DNA of 63,069 bases, from NCBI GenBank assembly GCA_902363045.1, contig CABIYX010000020.1, positions 1 through 63,069 on the forward strand, written 5' to 3'. The notes below the pieces were generated by a model that saw only the letters and a program-made list of their open reading frames with translations, ran no database searches and was not told the origin of the DNA. Source of the stretch: Clostridiales bacterium. GTDB lineage: Bacteria > Bacillota > Clostridia > Oscillospirales > Oscillospiraceae. This document shows, in pieces, positions 8,237 through 16,596 of the stretch (position 1 is the stretch's first letter; each line of letters starts with the position of its first letter). The position numbers were made by a program, and so were the translations under genes.

Positions 8237-9091
8237 TTAACAGCACTGGAGGACCAGCCAGATCCGGTCAAAGCGGCGGGCGGCCAGATCCTCTTTGGTG
8301 ATATAGAAATAGATGTGCCCGCAGTCTCCGAACATCAACTCGAAGTCACCCTGCTCCACGGTATCCAGCTGGAACAGCAGCATCCAGCGGTCACGGGCCG
8401 TTTCTTCCGCCCGCTGACGGATATCTTTCGGGATTCTATTCCAGTTTTCTGGATTGCCCAGGCCATAGCCCTGGGATACCAGGTCGCACTCGTCGAACAT
8501 ACTGTTCTGGATCACATCGGGCCAACCCAGCAGCTGGGAGCGATCATCCGGGTTCTCGGGGTCCTCGCCGGTCAGTTCCTCCCATGCATCGTCGAAAGCG
8601 TCGTCATCCTCCTCATCCGGGAACACATCGCTGAAGTCCTCCCAGGAAGGATAGGAGTATTTTGAGTCCATCTTGATTTTAACCATAGGAAATTTGAAGT
8701 CTTCCTCCATATCCGCCGGGAAGTCAGCGGCGGACAGCGCGGACATGTCCTCGAACCAGTAGACGCGGGCACAGCCCTGATCCTTGGGGTCATAGCCCCA
8801 GCACTGGGTATCCGTCTCATAGAAGAAGGAGAGCAGGCCGTGATCGGGCAGAAGATGCTCTTTGTCAAACTGGGCCAGCTCCGCGCAGTTGAACTGAGCC
8901 AGGAAAGTGAGAGGACGATCCTTCACCACATGGTCATAGCTCTCGCCCTCATAGGTGGGCCAAACGAAGTCCGGCGGCACATCCGGCTTCCCGCCGAAGC
9001 GGGTAGCGCCCAGCTTGTATGTTTCTTTTCTGGCAATTTTCAGCTGAATGCTGTTTCTGCCCAACGACTCCAGTTTTTCTTTTATGCTCAT
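8237..9091 (-). CDS. DUF1963 (YwqG-like) protein
   Basis: The start at 9089-9091 (MSIKEKLESLGRNS) has AAGGAGGAAATGAC ahead; 284 residues. It carries the DUF1963 pattern: TRFGGKPDVPPDFVWP near the N-terminus, TFLAQFNCAELAQFD, HGLLSFFYETD, then LLGWPDVIQNSM and a closing LFQLDT, FGDCGHIYFYI. DUF1963/YwqG proteins are common in toxin-immunity islands. An acidic insert (DEEDDDAFDDAWEE) lies in the middle. Confidence 0.85.
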   Translation of the reverse strand: MSIKEKLESLGRNSIQLKIARKETYKLGATRFGGKPDVPPDFVWPTYEGESYDHVVKDRPLTFLAQFNCAELAQFDKEHLLPDHGLLSFFYETDTQCWGYDPKDQGCARVYWFEDMSALSAADFPADMEEDFKFPMVKIKMDSKYSYPSWEDFSDVFPDEEDDDAFDDAWEELTGEDPENPDDRSQLLGWPDVIQNSMFDECDLVSQGYGLGNPENWNRIPKDIRQRAEETARDRWMLLFQLDTVEQGDFELMFGDCGHIYFYITKEDLAARRFDRIWLVLQCC

Positions 9092-9114
9092 GTCATTTCC
9101 TCCTTGATGCGTCC

Positions 9115-9669
9115 TCACAGCTTTCCATCCAGTGCCTCAACCGTTTTCATGGCAGCGGAATCAAATTTACACTGCCGCAGGTCCCGTTCAATCAGGGCAA
9201 ACACATCCGGAAAGCACTCGATCTCATCCTGATACTCATATTTCGCATACAGTTTCCCGTACTCGGAGATCCAAACCTCCGCCGGGTAGTAGTAGCCGAT
9301 ATGACCGATGGGCTGGCATTTTTCACCGGCAGCCTGTTCGATCTCTGCCAGTTCACAGCCGGACATATCCCGAAAATAGGCTTCTTCCAAATGGTTTTTG
9401 ATCCCGTTGACCAGGTAAGGGAACAAAGCGAATTGGAAGTCAGCCGCCCAGTTCATTTTTTTCTGCTCCAGGTACCACTCACAGCATAGGCCGAAATACT
9501 TGCGGTAAAACCGCTGGGTGGTCTTCATCATTGGGACGCCATGAGCGGCGTAATACTTCTCCGCAATGGAGATGTCCACTTTTCGCCCTTCCTGCCATCC
9601 GGCGTACTCCATCAGCTGCCTGACCTTGCTTTTAAGATCGCCGGAAATGGGGATGCGTTCTTTGATCAT
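9115..9669 (-). CDS. SUKH-3-like immunity protein
   Basis: The protein has 184 residues from ATG 9667-9669 (MIKERIPISGDLK), with AGGAGAGG upstream. It has the SUKH-3 order: L-x-x-x-x-G-W-x-x-x-R-x-V-D (here MEYAGWQEGRKVDI), a Y-x-F-G-L strand (RKYFGL), and a later GHIGYYYPAEVWISEYGKLY segment where SUKH-3 proteins have the G-x-x-x-x-x-x-x-x-x-D-x-x-G-x-V-Y strand pair. Probable immunity protein for a toxin not present here. Confidence 0.7.
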   Translation of the reverse strand: MIKERIPISGDLKSKVRQLMEYAGWQEGRKVDISIAEKYYAAHGVPMMKTTQRFYRKYFGLCCEWYLEQKKMNWAADFQFALFPYLVNGIKNHLEEAYFRDMSGCELAEIEQAAGEKCQPIGHIGYYYPAEVWISEYGKLYAKYEYQDEIECFPDVFALIERDLRQCKFDSAAMKTVEALDGKL

Positions 9670-9695
9670 TCGAATCCTCTCCTGTCGGCTGCCAA

Positions 9696-10331
9696 TCAAA
9701 GTTCATTTGGATACCCGATCTTGTCCAGACCCGCCTTTATTTCTTCCCAGTCATTGCGCTTAGGGTCCAACGCAGCGACCAGTTCTTTTGTCACCGGAAC
9801 CCCATCAGCAAGCTGGCGCACAGCCTCCAAAGGCAGGTCTGCTGGGTAAAACCACTTCCCGTAATCCACATAGCTCTGTGGATTACCATCAATCGTGGAG
9901 AGCAGATCCTTGGATGCGTCCTCGCCGCCCATGGGATTGCAGTGCCAGGTGGAGCCGTCTTCCGTCCAGACGCAGAAGGTGCTTTTCATCTTTTTGACTT
10001 CACGGCTGCCCATGAGCTTTTGCAAAGCAGAGGGCATCCCATCCGTCAGGTCTTCGATACGGGGAAGTTTTTCCTCCCAGTCGTAGAGTTCGGAATCCAC
10101 ACCGTTGATGACACAGCCTTCCGGCGCAAACATGACGATCATGCTCTGGTCACTGCCATCAGTGGCAAAGAATGCCTCTTTGCCTTTTCGCCATGCGGGG
10201 TCGTATGTATAGTGGCGGATGAAGCTCCATTCCTCCTCCACCATGATGATGTCCAGAGCTGCCAGCCCTTTGCAGAAGTTTTTCAGGCGCTCCGCATTGG
10301 GAAGGCCAGATAAATCTTTTGTGGAAATCAT
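9696..10331 (-). CDS. Hypothetical protein of immunity array
   Basis: This 211-residue protein starts at ATG 10329-10331 (MISTKDLSGLPNAERL), eight bases after an AGGAGGATAACC-type RBS. It is a soluble alpha/beta protein with the segments WSFIRHYTYDPAW, CVINGVDSELYDWEE and a C-terminal KRNDWEEIKAGLDKIGYP. I recall similar proteins as unnamed genes in Clostridia but cannot name a family. The stop overlaps the neighbouring SUKH-3-like gene region closely, as in an operon. Confidence 0.6.
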   Translation of the reverse strand: MISTKDLSGLPNAERLKNFCKGLAALDIIMVEEEWSFIRHYTYDPAWRKGKEAFFATDGSDQSMIVMFAPEGCVINGVDSELYDWEEKLPRIEDLTDGMPSALQKLMGSREVKKMKSTFCVWTEDGSTWHCNPMGGEDASKDLLSTIDGNPQSYVDYGKWFYPADLPLEAVRQLADGVPVTKELVAALDPKRNDWEEIKAGLDKIGYPNEL

Positions 10332-10353
10332 GTGGTTATCCTCCTGTCTTTCG

Positions 10354-10947
10354 TCACCACAGTCGGTCAATCTGGGTATATATCTTATTAGGCTCTCTGT
10401 CCGTAAAACTGGTCAATGAGTCAGTGGGGTCTGTAAGCGGCATTACATTCAAAATATCCAGTACATAATACCAGATTCCTGTATCCCAGTCCCGGAACCG
10501 CCCATTGCAGACAGCTCTCCCATACTCACCGGGAGCCAAATCCAAGGCCAGCTCATTGAGAGGCTGTTTCTGCCCGGTCTTATCGTAGGTATATCGCTCC
10601 GGCATCGCACCGATGTGCCAATCATTGCGGTAACGCACATGGATTCCGGGCTCCTGCTGAATCAGTTCAAAAGGGTGAAGCCGCATTGTGCCATTTGGCT
10701 TCCACTCCATCAGCCTGCGACAGTCCCTATCGATCTGAAATCCATCGGGCCTCTGTATGATAGACGCAAAGTGAGTAGGCAGACCAAAAGGATAATAGGA
10801 GAAGAAGTCTTTAGGCAGCCGCATGGCTTTGGGATACTGGTTCCGCTGTGCGGCCGCATTTCCGCCCCGGCAGTCTTTATACCATTGCAGGCGGATCTGC
10901 TGAACCAGAAGTGTGGGCAGATGCTCCAACTGATGCTTATTCTGTTT
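10354..10947 (-). CDS. Hypothetical protein
   Basis: I place the start at ATG 10945-10947 (MKQNKHQLEHLP) because AAGGAGGTATGGTG precedes it; the frame is open further upstream without a better start. The 197-residue protein is rich in aromatic and basic residues (WYKDCRGG, FFSYYPFGLP, RYRNDWHIG). No family recognised. It lies between two other array genes in the same direction. Confidence 0.55.
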   Translation of the reverse strand, partial: KQNKHQLEHLPTLLVQQIRLQWYKDCRGGNAAAQRNQYPKAMRLPKDFFSYYPFGLPTHFASIIQRPDGFQIDRDCRRLMEWKPNGTMRLHPFELIQQEPGIHVRYRNDWHIGAMPERYTYDKTGQKQPLNELALDLAPGEYGRAVCNGRFRDWDTGIWYYVLDILNVMPLTDPTDSLTSFTDREPNKIYTQIDRLW

Positions 10948-11005
10948 CATCACCATACCTCCTTCCTTGATAGATCCCTCCAATGGTCTTCCATGTTTCA
11001 GGCAT

Positions 11006-11416
11006 TTACAACTCTGCTGCAAACTCATAGGAAACCGCGATGATGTTGTAAACATCATCGTATGTAAACAGCCGGTAGTGCCGATAGATGCCTTTGTCAA
11101 AGTCCTCCCGCACAGGCAGAGACTTCAGCCAGGTGCTGTCCTGGATCAAATCGAAGGAACTGCCATCCAAATACTCCGTCCCAGCCAGATTTTCATAGGT
11201 GTCCAATTCACAGGTAAAATAGGCCAGCACCTGCCGGAAGGTGAGTGTGTAGGGAAACCAGTCTTTTTCGTCCCTGTGCTGGGAGATCAGATGGCCATTG
11301 ATGTCCCCTGTAAAGGTCAGATTGTTCAGTGCATCCTGTTTCACCTGATCCAGATAGATGCAGTCCCGTCCCTTCAAAACACCTAAGCAGGTGTTAACAG
11401 CAGTCGCTTTTTCCAT
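11006..11416 (-). CDS. Hypothetical protein
   Basis: This 136-residue protein starts at ATG 11414-11416 (MEKATAVNTCLGVL), a weak RBS (AAGAGAA) upstream. It appears alpha/beta with a KGRDCIYLDQVKQDAL strand-helix and a YRHYRLFTYDDVYNIIAVSYEF C-terminal helix pair. No family recognised; array context only. Confidence 0.5.
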   Translation of the reverse strand: MEKATAVNTCLGVLKGRDCIYLDQVKQDALNNLTFTGDINGHLISQHRDEKDWFPYTLTFRQVLAYFTCELDTYENLAGTEYLDGSSFDLIQDSTWLKSLPVREDFDKGIYRHYRLFTYDDVYNIIAVSYEFAAEL

Positions 11417-11432
11417 AGGCAATTCTCTTTCA

Positions 11433-11936
11433 TCAGCTTTCATTGGTAATACAGAAAATCTCCTGGTTTAAGTCAAAGTAGATTACCATCAGCTCGTCGG
11501 TGATCTCCGGGTTGAAGGACAGATCCATAATGAAAACTTGTTGATCCATCTTGTAATCCACCAGGCTGCCAAAGCGATCAAGCCGCAAAAAGTCTACCAT
11601 CTCGGCAAAGGACAGCTTGGCCGGGTCGGTTCCCGGAAAAAGTTCCGCCGCAATATCCGGGTCTACATCGTCCCGGTAGAACTCCATGAAAAATGTCACA
11701 ACGCCATGGTAGCGGCTGTCCTCGTCCGCCAGCGCCGCTTTGATGGCGGCTTTGGCCTTCTCCACCAATTTCTCCGCCTCATCCAGCATTTCTCCCACCG
11801 CATCCATGGCGGTAGGATCAGCTGTCAGTTCTTTCTCTACATCGAAGAGAAAGGGCAGTCCCGATTCCTCGGGAAAGGTGAAGATCTCCTCGCCGGGCGT
11901 GTATTCAAAATCAATGCGTTTACAGTTCAGTTTCAT
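11433..11936 (-). CDS. DUF2004-like protein
   Basis: This acidic protein of 167 residues has a central long helix (MLDEAEKLVEKAKAAIKAAL) followed by YHGVVTFFMEFYRDDV and a C-terminal strand pair LVDYKMDQQVFIMDLSF, LMVIYFDLNQEIFCI. The layout resembles DUF2004 proteins, which appear in immunity neighbourhoods. The assignment is from pattern memory and moderate. Start ATG follows GGAGGCGCAGAG. Confidence 0.55.
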   Translation of the reverse strand: MKLNCKRIDFEYTPGEEIFTFPEESGLPFLFDVEKELTADPTAMDAVGEMLDEAEKLVEKAKAAIKAALADEDSRYHGVVTFFMEFYRDDVDPDIAAELFPGTDPAKLSFAEMVDFLRLDRFGSLVDYKMDQQVFIMDLSFNPEITDELMVIYFDLNQEIFCITNES

Positions 11937-11948
11937 CTCTGCGCCTCC

Positions 11949-12311
11949 TTATTGGTTTTCCAAATGGGGTAATGGAATTGGCGAATAGACTACGGTGTCT
12001 CCATCATTATCCATTTTGAGAATGACAGCAAAATCCGCTACATTGCTCTCCTGTCCCTTTGGGAGAGGAAAGATCATTGGGGGGCAACGCAGGGCAGCAT
12101 GGTTCGTGGTCTTATTCCAATCCTCCATGGCCGCAGATAAAATGGCGTCAATGTGTGCCAATACCTTCTCAATAGAACCCGCTGATATATTGTAAAAAGC
12201 GGGGTTTTTATGATACTGCTCTGTGATGAAGTTTTTATAGGTTTGCACTGGCATAAAGCAAAATTCCCAATCAAGGGGATGCAGCCCAAGCCAGTACTCA
12301 TGCAGTTTCAT
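11949..12311 (-). CDS. Hypothetical protein (120 aa)
   Basis: The start at 12309-12311 (MKLHEYWLGLHPLDW) follows AAGGAGACGCCT. The protein has a Trp/Tyr-rich N-terminus, a helix around SIEKVLAHIDAILSAAMEDW and a C-terminal strand VADFAVILKMDNDGD. No family recognised. It is transcribed with the DUF2262 gene to its right, whose stop it nearly touches. Confidence 0.5.
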   Translation of the reverse strand: MKLHEYWLGLHPLDWEFCFMPVQTYKNFITEQYHKNPAFYNISAGSIEKVLAHIDAILSAAMEDWNKTTNHAALRCPPMIFPLPKGQESNVADFAVILKMDNDGDTVVYSPIPLPHLENQ

Positions 12312-12321
12312 AGGCGTCTCC

Positions 12322-13161
12322 TTACCCCTCAATATTGGCAGTTTTGAGGCCCTTTTTCAAGGAGCCGTAGACCGTCACCGCATGGTCAGTGAACATCTCG
12401 TCGCAGTCAAACCAGGCGGTGAAGCTGCCGCCGGAGGTGACGGACAGGCTCGTCAGGCTGATCCGCTGGGTGAGTTCTTCCTCTGTGATGGGGTCTGTTT
12501 CCGGATCGCGGGGGTTTTCCTCATCCTGGGAAAGCCAGTTGTTAGCCAGTTCGGTCAGGTTCTTTGCTGCAAGCTCCCGCATGGCTTTGTCCCAGGTTTC
12601 ACAGTCGGCCAGCAGCTTCTTGGCGGCGCTGCGGGCGCGGGTCCAGGAGGGCTTGCTCTCAGCATTGACCTCCAGAGAAAGGCTCACATCCTTTCCGCAC
12701 CACTGGATTTCGCCCTCGAAGGTATCATAGTCCTTGTCCAGTGTCAGTTCCCCCAGCACCTGGTCCTGGATCACCACCGGCTTGTGGTATTCCTCCAGAA
12801 CAGCCTGAAGTTCCGGGTAGTCCTCATGGGTATTGACTATCTCGGAGATACACCAGGGGCGCACCACCAGATCTTTTGCCCGTTCTTCTTTCATCCGGCG
12901 GATCTTCAGGCGACAGATCTGCCCCTTGCCAAAGCGACCCCAGCCCTTGTCGCTATTGCGTTCCTCCTCGGTGACCGGCCAATCCAGCCGCTCCTCTTTG
13001 GTGCTGACCTTGCCGGTGTCACAGAACACCATACCCAGCGTCACAACGGTCATTTCCCAAAACTTGCCTTTCCAGTTATATCCGCCCCCAATGCAGCGAT
13101 TGATCAGAGCGACTACTTCCTGCTCCTCGGGTTCATACATCTCATAAAATTCTTCAAACAT
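12322..13161 (-). CDS. DUF2262-domain protein, copy 1
   Basis: In this 279-residue protein, residues about 140-279 match DUF2262: LGELTLDKDYDTFEGEIQWCG, SLSLEVNAES, then LLADCETWDKAMRELAAKNL, LANNWL, ITEEELTQRI and FTAWFDCDEMFTDHAVTVYG. The N-terminal half holds a separate strand-rich region with a GWGRFGKGQICRLKIRR segment. A paralogue of the same two-part plan stands at 16597-17439. The WCGKDV and D-E-M-F-x-x-H positions are conserved between the copies. Probable immunity protein. Confidence 0.8.
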   Translation of the reverse strand: MFEEFYEMYEPEEQEVVALINRCIGGGYNWKGKFWEMTVVTLGMVFCDTGKVSTKEERLDWPVTEEERNSDKGWGRFGKGQICRLKIRRMKEERAKDLVVRPWCISEIVNTHEDYPELQAVLEEYHKPVVIQDQVLGELTLDKDYDTFEGEIQWCGKDVSLSLEVNAESKPSWTRARSAAKKLLADCETWDKAMRELAAKNLTELANNWLSQDEENPRDPETDPITEEELTQRISLTSLSVTSGGSFTAWFDCDEMFTDHAVTVYGSLKKGLKTANIEG

Positions 13162-13175
13162 CGGTGTAGCCTCCT

Positions 13176-13766
13176 TTACAGCAGTTCCAGCACCTCGGCA
13201 GCAGGCTTGGCAAACTCTGCCGGGACTTGCACCAATACATCCTGGTAGGCTTTCACTGCCTGCCAGGAGTAGTAATAGAAGCTGTAGAACAGGTCATCGG
13301 GGAAGACCTCGTCCTCCTCGTAGCGCATCTCATCTTCTTCCTCGTCGTATTCCTCCGACCATAGGTATTCTTCCTTCAGCAGATCGGAGAACATTGGCAG
13401 CGGCTCGGCGTGTTCCATCTCATCCCCGTCGCGGAAGCACTGGAGGATGCAGGAGAAGAAGTCCAGCAGTTCCCCGGCCAGGAAATGAGCTACGGGGTTC
13501 TGCCCGCTGTCTGCGAGGGCCTTCTCCAGAATTCGGCTCAGGAACACCATGCCAAAGGGGGTAGCGTGCCACAGAGTACTCTGGTGCTCCATGTTGGTGG
13601 TGAGCTCATAGAGGGACTCTTTGACGGACGCCAAATCACGCATCTGCTCCAGCACGGTCAGGTGTGCGGGAAAATCCGTCCCCCGGCCATAGGCGGTGGT
13701 GAGCCGGTGCCACGGGACATCAGCGACCTTGAGATGGGTGATGTAGGTTCTGTTCTTCTCTGTCAT
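13176..13766 (-). CDS. Hypothetical acidic protein
   Basis: This 196-residue protein begins with YITHLKVADVPWHRLTTAYGR, a motif I have seen in unnamed Clostridial proteins of such arrays. The middle is helical (STLWHATPFGMVFLSRILEK) and residues 130-160 are extremely acidic (EEYDEEEDEMRYEEDEVFPDD). It could act as a DNA mimic or charge mimic against a nuclease toxin, but this is speculation. No membrane segment. Confidence 0.6.
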   Translation of the reverse strand: MTEKNRTYITHLKVADVPWHRLTTAYGRGTDFPAHLTVLEQMRDLASVKESLYELTTNMEHQSTLWHATPFGMVFLSRILEKALADSGQNPVAHFLAGELLDFFSCILQCFRDGDEMEHAEPLPMFSDLLKEEYLWSEEYDEEEDEMRYEEDEVFPDDLFYSFYYYSWQAVKAYQDVLVQVPAEFAKPAAEVLELL

Positions 13767-13779
13767 GTTGCTGCCCTCC

Positions 13780-14400
13780 TTATCCCGCCGTCTGGCTGAG
13801 GTACTCCTTCTCCAGCGCGGTGTACCACCGTTTCAGCATGGTTTCCAGACTGCTTTTCCCGCCTCGATCTGTAAAAAAAAGGAACTTTTGCATCAGTCTG
13901 GGGAAAAAATATTTGCCCGCTGTTGTCAGATCCTGATTGAGATAGACCATCCGCAGGATACGGCCCTGCCGGTCCAGAGGGTTCTTTTTCAGCAGCTCCT
14001 TTTCAAAGCAGAAGCGCAGGAATACCACATTCTCGTCGTAGAAGTCCTCCACCACAGCCGCGCCAATGCTGGTGTATGTGATGTCGTACACCAAACGGCT
14101 CCAGTCAAATTTCTCGGCATAGAGCAGTTTCAGCGCCTTTGCCCAGTGTTCCTCCGGGATCACCAGCATCCTGTGCTGGGCGGTACTGGAGTAGCCACGG
14201 TAGACGGGTTCCGGCTGCCCCAGGAGTTCACTCACACTGTCGGCGTAGACGAAGCACAACTCCTCATCGAACAGGCCACCGATGAAGTTGCCGTTGCAGT
14301 ACAACATATAATTCTTGGACTTGGCTGGAGAATAAGAAAGGCTATATTCCTGCGAGTCCAGGCTTTTATGTACCTTGTTCAGAAAGTCTATTGATGTCAT
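13780..14400 (-). CDS. TfoX-N-like domain protein
   Basis: I use ATG 14398-14400 (MTSIDFLNKVHKSLD), preceded by GAGGAGTAAAGCC, giving 206 residues. Residues 15-110 resemble the TfoX/Sxy N-terminal domain: KNYMLYCNGNFIGGLFDEEL, CFVYADS, EPVYRGYSSTAQHRMLVIPEE. The C-terminal half (FLRFCFEKELLKKNPLDRQG) is unassigned. A competence role is unlikely in this setting; TfoX-N domains also occur as stand-alone immunity or stress genes. Confidence 0.55.
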   Translation of the reverse strand: MTSIDFLNKVHKSLDSQEYSLSYSPAKSKNYMLYCNGNFIGGLFDEELCFVYADSVSELLGQPEPVYRGYSSTAQHRMLVIPEEHWAKALKLLYAEKFDWSRLVYDITYTSIGAAVVEDFYDENVVFLRFCFEKELLKKNPLDRQGRILRMVYLNQDLTTAGKYFFPRLMQKFLFFTDRGGKSSLETMLKRWYTALEKEYLSQTAG

Positions 14401-14404
14401 GGCT

Positions 14405-15487
14405 TTACTCCTCAAACTCACCCTCGATCATCCCGTTCAGATACCGGCCGGGATTTGCGATGAAGTCATCCCATTTGGCCAGAGGGTGGAATTCCTCATG
14501 CTCGATATCCAGATACCACAGCTTTTTGTCCCTGGGGCTCCACAGCAGCAGATAGTCGCTGTAGTTATCCATCTGCACCATCAGAGAGAGCAGCTTCTTC
14601 CGTTTCCAGGTCATCTCCTGCACATCCATGAAGGAGTAGAGCTCCGCCCACTTCACCCATTCCTGATCCGGGAACTCCAGCCGCAGGGGGCCGGTCTTCA
14701 AGTATTCCACCAGCTTGGCGGGCAGCTTATAGGGCATGAGCTGCCGGATCTTTTCCTGCTCGTTATGCCATTCCTCCGGCTCCAGGGCCTTCAGGTAGTC
14801 GGCCATCTCCTGATTCTTGTTCTGCACCGCCACGGTGTAAGGCCGGTCGCCGTATTTGTCAGCAATGGTGATGTCGGCTCCTTGCTCAATGAGCCAGCGC
14901 ACCATGGGGAGATTCTTATGCCGAGCCGCTTCGGTGACAGCGGTGGGGGCGTTCGGAAACACCATGTCCGGCTTGTGGTAATTGATGTCTGCCCCTTTTT
15001 CCAGAAGCAGCCGGGCAAGTTTGGTATTGCCCTCAGACACAGCGGCCCGGAATGCCTCGCCGCCAAACTTGTCCACTGTGATCCCGGCCTGTTCCAGCAC
15101 CGGGATGTTCTCTGGGCGCTTGCCCCAGCGCACTTCCTGGAAGGCCCGCTCTTTCTGCTTCGAGCTGAGTATTGCGGCCTGTTCAGCAAAGAGCGCCACC
15201 ACCTCCGGCCCACAACAGCGGGCGGCGGTGAGCAGCAGAGGCTGTTCCTGGGCTAAATCGGGATCAGCCCCATGCTCCAGCAGGAAGTGGATCATGGGCA
15301 CATCATTCCGAAAAACCGCGATCTCCAATGGCATCAGCTTGATGTATTCGCTGAGCTGGATGGGAACATCTAAATCCAGACCGCCTTGGAGCAACGCCTC
15401 CAGCTTGGGAGTGTCATGGTCGCAGATGGCGGCAGCCGTTTCCGGGAGGGTCTCCCAGCGGCCAATATATGCAATTTGGTACATCAT
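14405..15487 (-). CDS. Ankyrin-repeat protein with SUKH-like C-terminus
   Basis: In this 360-residue protein, residues about 15-230 contain ankyrin repeats (PLEIAVFRNDVPMIHFLLEH-GADP, FRAAVSEGNTKLARLLLEK-GADI, VTEAARHKNLPMVRWLIEQ-GADI, PYTVAVQNKNQEMADYLKAL). The C-terminal 80 residues look SUKH-like (DYLLLWSPRDKKLWYLDIEH followed by FHPLAKWDDFIANPGRYL). Ankyrin plus SUKH is a known immunity architecture. No signal peptide. Confidence 0.75.
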   Translation of the reverse strand: MMYQIAYIGRWETLPETAAAICDHDTPKLEALLQGGLDLDVPIQLSEYIKLMPLEIAVFRNDVPMIHFLLEHGADPDLAQEQPLLLTAARCCGPEVVALFAEQAAILSSKQKERAFQEVRWGKRPENIPVLEQAGITVDKFGGEAFRAAVSEGNTKLARLLLEKGADINYHKPDMVFPNAPTAVTEAARHKNLPMVRWLIEQGADITIADKYGDRPYTVAVQNKNQEMADYLKALEPEEWHNEQEKIRQLMPYKLPAKLVEYLKTGPLRLEFPDQEWVKWAELYSFMDVQEMTWKRKKLLSLMVQMDNYSDYLLLWSPRDKKLWYLDIEHEEFHPLAKWDDFIANPGRYLNGMIEGEFEE

Positions 15488-15500
15488 GCACCTGCTTTCT

Positions 15501-16088
15501 CTATCCTACAATGGTGGTTTCCTTGACGGCCAGATTGTCGTAATCCATGGCGATTAGTTTTCCGGCGGCCTCTGGGGTACACATGAACCAAGTGCTCACA
15601 CCCCAGGCATCCATCCTTGTAACGGTGAAGAAGTCGGTTCCGGCGGGAGTGGGATTTCTGGCGTCAAGATAGTGGTCGGAGTATAGGTACACCAGATCCA
15701 CCTCCCGCTCCGGCAGCCACTTGGCCCGGCGCACACGGGGCTTTCCGTTTTTCAGGGTCTTTTCCCTGGGGTTCTCGAACCACGCCAGCTCCTTGACCTT
15801 CAGGCCGGTAAAGGTATCCATGAGCCGCTGGGCAATCTCCCGGTGGGTGAACACCCCACAGTTCCAGGAACCCATCAGCCAGGTCTGGATAAAATCGCCC
15901 ACCTTGTTGCCGGGTGCGGGCGGCCCATAGACACTCTCATCCGCCCACATGACCTCCAGCTTTTCGCATTGATCCGGCCGGGGGCAGGATTGCTTGCCGC
16001 CGTAGCGGTACATGATATTCACATAGCCGAAGTCCCTGCCGGTCCGGTCATGGCCAACAGCCTCCACTTTATAGGCGGTTATGGACAT
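15501..16088 (-). CDS. Hypothetical protein (195 aa)
   Basis: This is a beta-rich protein with many Trp/Tyr. Notable segments are FGYVNIMYRYGGKQSCPRPD, QTWLMGSWNCGVFTHREI and VDLVYLYSDHYLD. I do not recognise the family. It is placed between the ankyrin gene and a small acidic gene in the same direction. Confidence 0.6.
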   Translation of the reverse strand: MSITAYKVEAVGHDRTGRDFGYVNIMYRYGGKQSCPRPDQCEKLEVMWADESVYGPPAPGNKVGDFIQTWLMGSWNCGVFTHREIAQRLMDTFTGLKVKELAWFENPREKTLKNGKPRVRRAKWLPEREVDLVYLYSDHYLDARNPTPAGTDFFTVTRMDAWGVSTWFMCTPEAAGKLIAMDYDNLAVKETTIVG

Positions 16089-16121
16089 TGCAGTTCCACC
16101 TCCTGGGCCAGCGTAAAGTCA

Positions 16122-16331
16122 TTAGGGGCACTCCTCGTCCATGAGCTGCTCCTGGACCTCTTTGGGCAGGTCGTTCCATAAAATGTCGTATGTAAAATCT
16201 TGAATCTCCGGATAGCACTCCCGCGCGGTCTGTTCCGCCGTCTCCCGATCCAGGTAGTGCATCTCTTGGTGGAAAAACCAGTTGAGCTTTTCCATGAGCC
16301 GCCATAGGCGGATCTGTTCCTCTTGGGTCAT
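16122..16331 (-). CDS. Small hypothetical protein (69 aa)
   Basis: ATG at 16329-16331 (MTQEEQIRLWRLMEKL) follows AGGAGGAAATATCCT. The product is helical and acidic (EEQIRLWRLMEKLNWFFHQE, VQEQLMDEECP). It probably forms a two-helix hairpin. Family unknown. It directly precedes (is downstream of) the Imm17-like gene, which it slightly overlaps upstream. Confidence 0.5.
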   Translation of the reverse strand: MTQEEQIRLWRLMEKLNWFFHQEMHYLDRETAEQTARECYPEIQDFTYDILWNDLPKEVQEQLMDEECP

Positions 16332-16344
16332 AGGATATTTCCTC

Positions 16345-16578
16345 CTACTTGATTGCCAGCACAAGGCTCCAGACGCTCACTATAATCAGCAAAATTCCCA
16401 GCAGAAAGAAGATCACCCGCCGGGAGCCACGGCCATAGCGGTGAGAGTCCGGCTTGCCGGTGGGGTCGCAGAGCCAGTTCCAGTTCATGATAGCCCCAGT
16501 CAGCAGGACAGCGCCGATGATCAGGGTCACCCAGTTCCAATGCTCCTGTAAAAAAGCCGTGATCTGCTCGCTGTTCAT
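16345..16578 (-). CDS. Imm17-like two-helix membrane protein
   Basis: This 77-residue protein has two membrane segments (about residues 15-33 WNWVTLIIGAVLLTGAIMN and 54-75 RVIFFLLGILLIIVSVWSLVL). They are joined by a short polar loop WLCDPTGKPDSHRYGRGSRR. The W-x-W-L-C-D-P-T-G and R-x-G-R-G-x-R-R-V-I-F-F-L-L-G signature is what I know of immunity protein 17. It would act in the cytoplasmic membrane. Confidence 0.75.
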   Translation of the reverse strand: MNSEQITAFLQEHWNWVTLIIGAVLLTGAIMNWNWLCDPTGKPDSHRYGRGSRRVIFFLLGILLIIVSVWSLVLAIK

Positions 16579-16596
16579 TTAGGGTTCCTCCTCACC